This document shows, piece by piece, positions 7,525-10,419 of a stretch of DNA of 10,419 bases. Under the pieces are notes generated by a model. The model was not told where the DNA came from, made no database searches, and saw only the letters and a list, made by a program, of their open reading frames with translations. Source of the DNA: Clostridia bacterium (lineage in GTDB: Bacteria; Bacillota_A; Clostridia; Lachnospirales; Cellulosilyticaceae); assembly GCA_029239935.1 (NCBI GenBank), contig JARBTY010000098.1, positions 1 to 10,419 on the forward strand, written 5' to 3'. Position 1 is the stretch's first letter. Each line of letters begins with the position of its first letter. Both the position numbers and the translations under genes were made by a program.

Positions 7525-9594
7525 CTACAGATGATGTGAATCCAAAAGTCCCCCAACATCTAATATTAAGCTAATGCTCCCGTCTCCTAACAAAGTACAC
7601 CCAGCAATTCCATTAATTTTTTTTATATTTTTAATATAATTAGGAAGTGCTTTGACTACTACTTGCTGCTGTCCTAGAAGTTCATCTGCAAACAAACAAA
7701 TTACTTTTTCATTTTGTTCTACCATAATCAGTATCCCTTCAGAAAAACTTTTGATTTTTGTTTTTACTTTATGATACTTATGTAATCTTAAAATAGGATA
7801 ACATTGCCCTCTTACCATAATCATTTCATTATCATCAGGATCTGTAAAACAGTCTTCATCTTGACATCTAAACGATTCTTTTATCGCTACAATAGGAATG
7901 GTATATCTTGAATGACCTACTTTGATATTCATGCCATCAATGATAGCTAAGGTGAGTGGTATCTTAAGCGTAATCATAGTACCTACGCCCTCTATACTTT
8001 CTACTGCTACACTTCCTCTTACCTTCTCTAAATTTTTTGTAACGACATCCATGCCTACTCCTCTTCCTGAGAATTCAGTAATATCTTCCTTCGTAGAAAA
8101 TCCAGGCAATAATACAAGCGAGTAGATTTCTTTATCTGTCATATCGGTTTCACTTTTTTCCAGCAAACCATTTTCTTTAGCTTTCTGAATAATTTTATTT
8201 TTATTTAATCCCCTTCCATCATCTTTTATAATTACCAAAACATCATTCCCTTGATTTCTAGCCTCCAACACGATAGTTCCTATTTTATCTTTCCCTCTTT
8301 GCCTACGCTCCTCTTTATCTTCAATACCGTGATCAATAGCATTTCTAATGAGATGCATCAGAGGGTCTGAAATATGCTCAATAATATTTTTATCTACCTC
8401 CGTCTCTTCTCCAACAACCTCTAATTGCACTTCTTTACCTAATTTCTTACACATATCCCTCATAATACGATGCATCTTTAAAAACGTAGTGGACAGTGGA
8501 ACCATACGTATTGACATCACCATATCTTGAAGTTCAGCGGTTATTTTATGAAGTTGTCTTGCAGCTTTTTGAAAATTTTCTAACTCTAAATGCTGAATTT
8601 CAGGATTTTTTGTTACCATAGATTCAGCGATAACCATCTCTCCTACGAGGTCCATCAGTTTATCCAGTTTATTTACATTTACACTGATCATTGCCTGATT
8701 TCCCTGGTTATAGATCTCTTTTGAGGGTTGATTTTTATTCTGTTTTTGTTCTGTATATGGCATTTTATCTGCGCTATTTTCAACACTACTTCTTTGAGCT
8801 GTATAAAATGATTCAAATTCTTGGTTGTCTTCAAGCTGTATTAATATAAGTTCCTTTAAAAAAATAGTTTGCATAAGAAATTGGTATACTTTTTCATAAG
8901 GCTGATTGGTCTTCATCAAAATTTGAAATCCCTTTTCACGAATATCAGCACTGCTATCCTCATTTTCGCAAATATCTTGAGGTGTATAAAAAATTTCTTC
9001 TGATATCTCAGCCAGGCGATGAATAATAGTATAAGCTCTTATATTTTCCATCTTACAATCTTCCTCGAAAAATATAGTTGCTTTATATTTATTTTCAGAT
9101 AGCATGTCGCTCTTTTTCTCCACCGCAATATAATACTGCTGATTTTTATTGGTTTTTGGTCTTTCCAGCGAGCCTTCACAATGATTTTGAGATTTTAGCA
9201 GCAACAGGAAGTCTTTAAGTTTATCAATAAGCAAAGTGGCTTTCCCATCTGCTTCATCCCTGCCTTTAATCTTTTCAATCTCTACTTTTACAAAATCTAC
9301 GCTTTCAAGTACCAAATCCGAAAGCTTGGCACAATCCACGATTTCGGGCTTTTGCTCTCTTAAAAAATAAAAGAGATCTTCTACTGTATGAGCAAGGGTT
9401 GATACCTCATTAAACAACATCATTGCTGAAGATCCCTTTATAGAGTGCATCAAACGAAAGATTTCATTGACTGCTTCCTCTGAATAAATATTTGATTTTT
9501 CACATTCCATAATTACCTGCTCCAGTTGTTCTAATAACTGAGATGTTTCAAATATATACATTTCGAGCATTGGCTCATTAACATAATCATTCAA
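7525..9594 (-). CDS. cheA: Chemotaxis histidine kinase CheA
   Basis: A complete 689-residue CheA. It autophosphorylates under receptor control and passes phosphate to CheB and a CheY-type regulator. P1/Hpt (about 1-130) carries H50 in LMHSIKGSSAMM. A ferredoxin-like P2 candidate (about 169-256) should dock response regulators, and is followed by a polar Q/N/K-rich linker (about 257-298). P3 dimerisation helices (about 301-370) are followed by the P4 kinase: N418 in LIRNAIDHG, DDGRG (458-462), LPGFST (496-501) and GRGVGMD (510-516). P5, a CheW-like domain, fills about 548-689. All catalytic motifs are intact. The start is TTG at 9594, supported by GGAGG 7 nt upstream; the nearest ATGs are out of frame and the next in-frame Met (M9) has no ribosome binding site. 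It is the first che gene of the operon. No cheY is present in the window, so the P2 partner is unknown. Confidence 0.97.
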   Translation of the reverse strand: MNDYVNEPMLEMYIFETSQLLEQLEQVIMECEKSNIYSEEAVNEIFRLMHSIKGSSAMMLFNEVSTLAHTVEDLFYFLREQKPEIVDCAKLSDLVLESVDFVKVEIEKIKGRDEADGKATLLIDKLKDFLLLLKSQNHCEGSLERPKTNKNQQYYIAVEKKSDMLSENKYKATIFFEEDCKMENIRAYTIIHRLAEISEEIFYTPQDICENEDSSADIREKGFQILMKTNQPYEKVYQFLMQTIFLKELILIQLEDNQEFESFYTAQRSSVENSADKMPYTEQKQNKNQPSKEIYNQGNQAMISVNVNKLDKLMDLVGEMVIAESMVTKNPEIQHLELENFQKAARQLHKITAELQDMVMSIRMVPLSTTFLKMHRIMRDMCKKLGKEVQLEVVGEETEVDKNIIEHISDPLMHLIRNAIDHGIEDKEERRQRGKDKIGTIVLEARNQGNDVLVIIKDDGRGLNKNKIIQKAKENGLLEKSETDMTDKEIYSLVLLPGFSTKEDITEFSGRGVGMDVVTKNLEKVRGSVAVESIEGVGTMITLKIPLTLAIIDGMNIKVGHSRYTIPIVAIKESFRCQDEDCFTDPDDNEMIMVRGQCYPILRLHKYHKVKTKIKSFSEGILIMVEQNEKVICLFADELLGQQQVVVKALPNYIKNIKKINGIAGCTLLGDGSISLILDVGGLLDSHHL

Positions 9595-9601
9595 TCATTT
9601 G

Positions 9602-9606
9602 CCTCC
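9602..9606 (-). promoter_or_regulatory. Ribosome binding site supporting the cheA TTG start
   Basis: AAGGGGAGGC, with its GGAGG core here, is spaced 7 nt from the TTG at 9594. An ATG at 9598 right after this site is in another frame and meets a stop after three codons. The TTG start is therefore a choice of frame plus spacing rather than of codon strength, and may keep cheA translation modest. Confidence 0.75.
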
Positions 9607-9670
9607 CCTTCTTAATCAAAATCTGTATATACAACCTAAAATATTATTTAAATCAACATATTTCGATAAT

Positions 9671-9679
9671 ATTATATCA
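9671..9679 (-). promoter_or_regulatory. Candidate extended -10 promoter of the che operon
   Basis: On the minus strand the sequence reads TGATATAAT: a perfect TATAAT (9671-9676) preceded by the TG of an extended -10 element (9678-9679). No good -35 hexamer is found 16 to 18 bp upstream, which extended -10 promoters tolerate. Transcription would start near 9664, giving a leader of about 70 nt before cheA. The region is very AT-rich, so chance matches are possible. A weaker TTGATT/TGTATA pair lies closer to the gene. The 165-bp gap between 9595 and 9759 shows nothing else convincing, including no clear terminator for the gene to its right. Confidence 0.45.
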
Positions 9680-9759
9680 TATTTTCATTTGATTTTATTT
9701 ATATTTTTTTACTTAATAGTCATATTTTTAGATAAATAAAATTTTTGAAATAACTCTCT

Positions 9760-10281
9760 TTACTCCAAAGAAGTATACAAATATTGATAAGGACACGCAG
9801 CTCTGATAGTTGCGACATCTATATTGGCTTCATCAAAAATCAATGCATGCTGCTGCCAAAAGTACAATGACTCCCTAAGCTCTTGTTTTGTATGAATATT
9901 GGGGTCTTCCGGTTCTTTATAAGCTATCCTTCCTGGATAAGCAGTCACTAAGTCATATTTATGAGGATTGCGTCTGTCTTGACTTAGGATAACGACCATC
10001 GTATGAGTTAATGTCGCTGTCTTACCTTTTACAAATCTGGTGTACAACTCCCTATTAAGGCGCTTTGCATATACTATCATGTCTGTTTCTTTAGTCTTAA
10101 TAAGTTTCTCATAACCTATTGCTTTTCCCATATTAAGTTCTCTGACAATAAATTCTTCCTGTATCGTCTCTTGTAATAATATTTCTCTTACCTGCCTCAT
10201 GAGACTTGTCCATTCTACTATAAAGTCTGCTTTATGAGCTTCCATATGCTCTTTACACCTATCTGAAATGCTAATTTTCAT
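9760..10281 (-). CDS. Uncharacterised 173-residue protein, possible BECR-type RNase-fold domain
   Basis: I do not recognise this protein with certainty. It is soluble, has no signal peptide or membrane segment, and is one compact domain. The N-terminal third is helical and charged. The C-terminal half has strand-like segments: MIVYAKRLNREL (68-79), TATLTHTMVVILSQD (88-102) and YDLVTAYPGRIAYKEP (109-124). It ends with ESLYFWQQHALIFDE (137-151). The T-x-x-x-V-x-L plus TAYPG arrangement with several Arg and His residues recalls the barnase/EndoU/colicin/RelE-like (BECR) nuclease fold of toxin and phage proteins; this is a pattern impression only. The ATG at 10281 has GGGAG (10291-10295) 9 nt upstream. 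It lies on the same strand 165 bp before cheA, with no clear terminator between, so partial read-through into the che operon is possible. No antitoxin-like partner is visible in the window. Confidence 0.85.
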   Translation of the reverse strand: MKISISDRCKEHMEAHKADFIVEWTSLMRQVREILLQETIQEEFIVRELNMGKAIGYEKLIKTKETDMIVYAKRLNRELYTRFVKGKTATLTHTMVVILSQDRRNPHKYDLVTAYPGRIAYKEPEDPNIHTKQELRESLYFWQQHALIFDEANIDVATIRAACPYQYLYTSLE

Positions 10282-10342
10282 CTTTTCACTCTCCCATGCA
10301 TTCGTATATTAATCCTAAAACATTTTGGTACCTAATAATACT

Positions 10343-10372
10343 ATTTTAAAAACTATCACTGATTTTATCCAA
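10343..10372 (-). promoter_or_regulatory. Weak candidate promoter upstream of the 173-residue gene
   Basis: TTGGAT (10367-10372) and TAAAAT (10343-10348) are separated by 18 bp, right after the terminator to the right. Transcription would start near 10336, about 55 nt before the ATG. Position after a terminator makes a promoter here necessary unless read-through occurs, but the match to a sigma-A promoter is only fair. Confidence 0.3.
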
Positions 10373-10373
10373 T

Positions 10374-10410
10374 AAAAAATCATCTATTCCCATTAAGAAC
10401 AGATGATTTT
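10374..10410 (-). terminator. Rho-independent terminator of an unseen gene to the right
   Basis: A 10-bp perfect stem, AAAATCATCT with AGATGATTTT (10376-10385 and 10401-10410), encloses a 15-nt segment. On the minus-strand RNA this segment can extend the stem by about five pairs using G-U wobbles, leaving a 5-nt loop. It is followed by six U residues in that direction (10374-10379). On the plus strand the inner extension pairs less well and the T-run is interrupted, so minus-strand use is favoured. It isolates the genes described here from whatever lies further right. Confidence 0.75.
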
Positions 10411-10419
10411 CTCATTTTT

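Noticed and set aside
9640..9700. A flagellar sigma-28 (SigD/FliA) promoter before cheA
   Set aside because: A CGAAAT near 9660 resembles the CGATAT part, but the nearest good TAAA lies about 28 nt upstream instead of about 15, so the two halves do not fit.
9595..9759. A riboswitch or structured leader between the 173-residue gene and cheA
   Set aside because: The gap is almost pure A and T with no stable stem or conserved riboswitch core that I can see.
9720..9759. A terminator just after the 173-residue gene
   Set aside because: The only symmetry is an AAAAATTTT run with no loop and no GC in the stem, too weak to call.
1..10419. CRISPR arrays, tRNA or rRNA genes, insertion sequences or attachment sites
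   Set aside because: No spaced direct repeats, cloverleaf sequences, transposase frames or terminal inverted repeats were found; the window is almost fully occupied by the genes listed.

Overview
The window carries one long minus-strand chemosensory operon from what looks like a low-GC, anaerobic Gram-positive bacterium of the Clostridia. The reasons are strongly AT-rich DNA, strong GGAGG-type ribosome binding sites, TTG and GTG starts, and a CheD that accompanies CheB. A placement near Lachnospirales is my impression from protein style only, not shown by the sequence.

Layout, read in the direction of transcription (right to left). At the right edge is a rho-independent terminator (10374-10410) belonging to an unseen gene further right. 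It is followed by a 173-residue protein of unknown function (9760-10281). A 165-bp AT-rich gap carries an extended -10 promoter candidate. Then come cheA (7525-9594, TTG start), cheW (6990-7487), a membrane chemoreceptor with tandem HAMP-like repeats (4726-6954), cheR (3908-4726, GTG start, overlapping the receptor gene by one base), cheB (2848-3876), cheD (2373-2843) and a large soluble hybrid histidine kinase (1-2357) that runs off the left edge. Gaps inside the operon are 37, 35, -1, 31, 4 and 15 bp, so the seven genes are almost certainly co-transcribed. No gene is supported on the plus strand.

How they work together: the receptor senses outside the cell and controls the CheA kinase through the CheW adaptor. 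CheR methylates receptor glutamates, CheB removes methyl groups once CheA phosphorylates its receiver domain, and CheD deamidates receptor glutamines. The catalytic residues of all these enzymes are visible. There is no cheY, cheC, cheX or flagellar gene here. The final gene, with three PAS domains, a histidine kinase core and a receiver domain, is a second signalling module tied to the same transcript, so the output of the system is not obvious.

Three items stand out. A perfect 10-bp GC-rich hairpin lies at the very end of cheB, directly against the cheD ribosome binding site. The middle PAS domain of the hybrid kinase has a four-cysteine cluster. The stand-alone 173-residue protein shows a faint resemblance to small RNase-fold toxin domains. 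Start codons for cheW and the receptor were moved inward from the longest frames because strong ribosome binding sites lie before internal ATGs.
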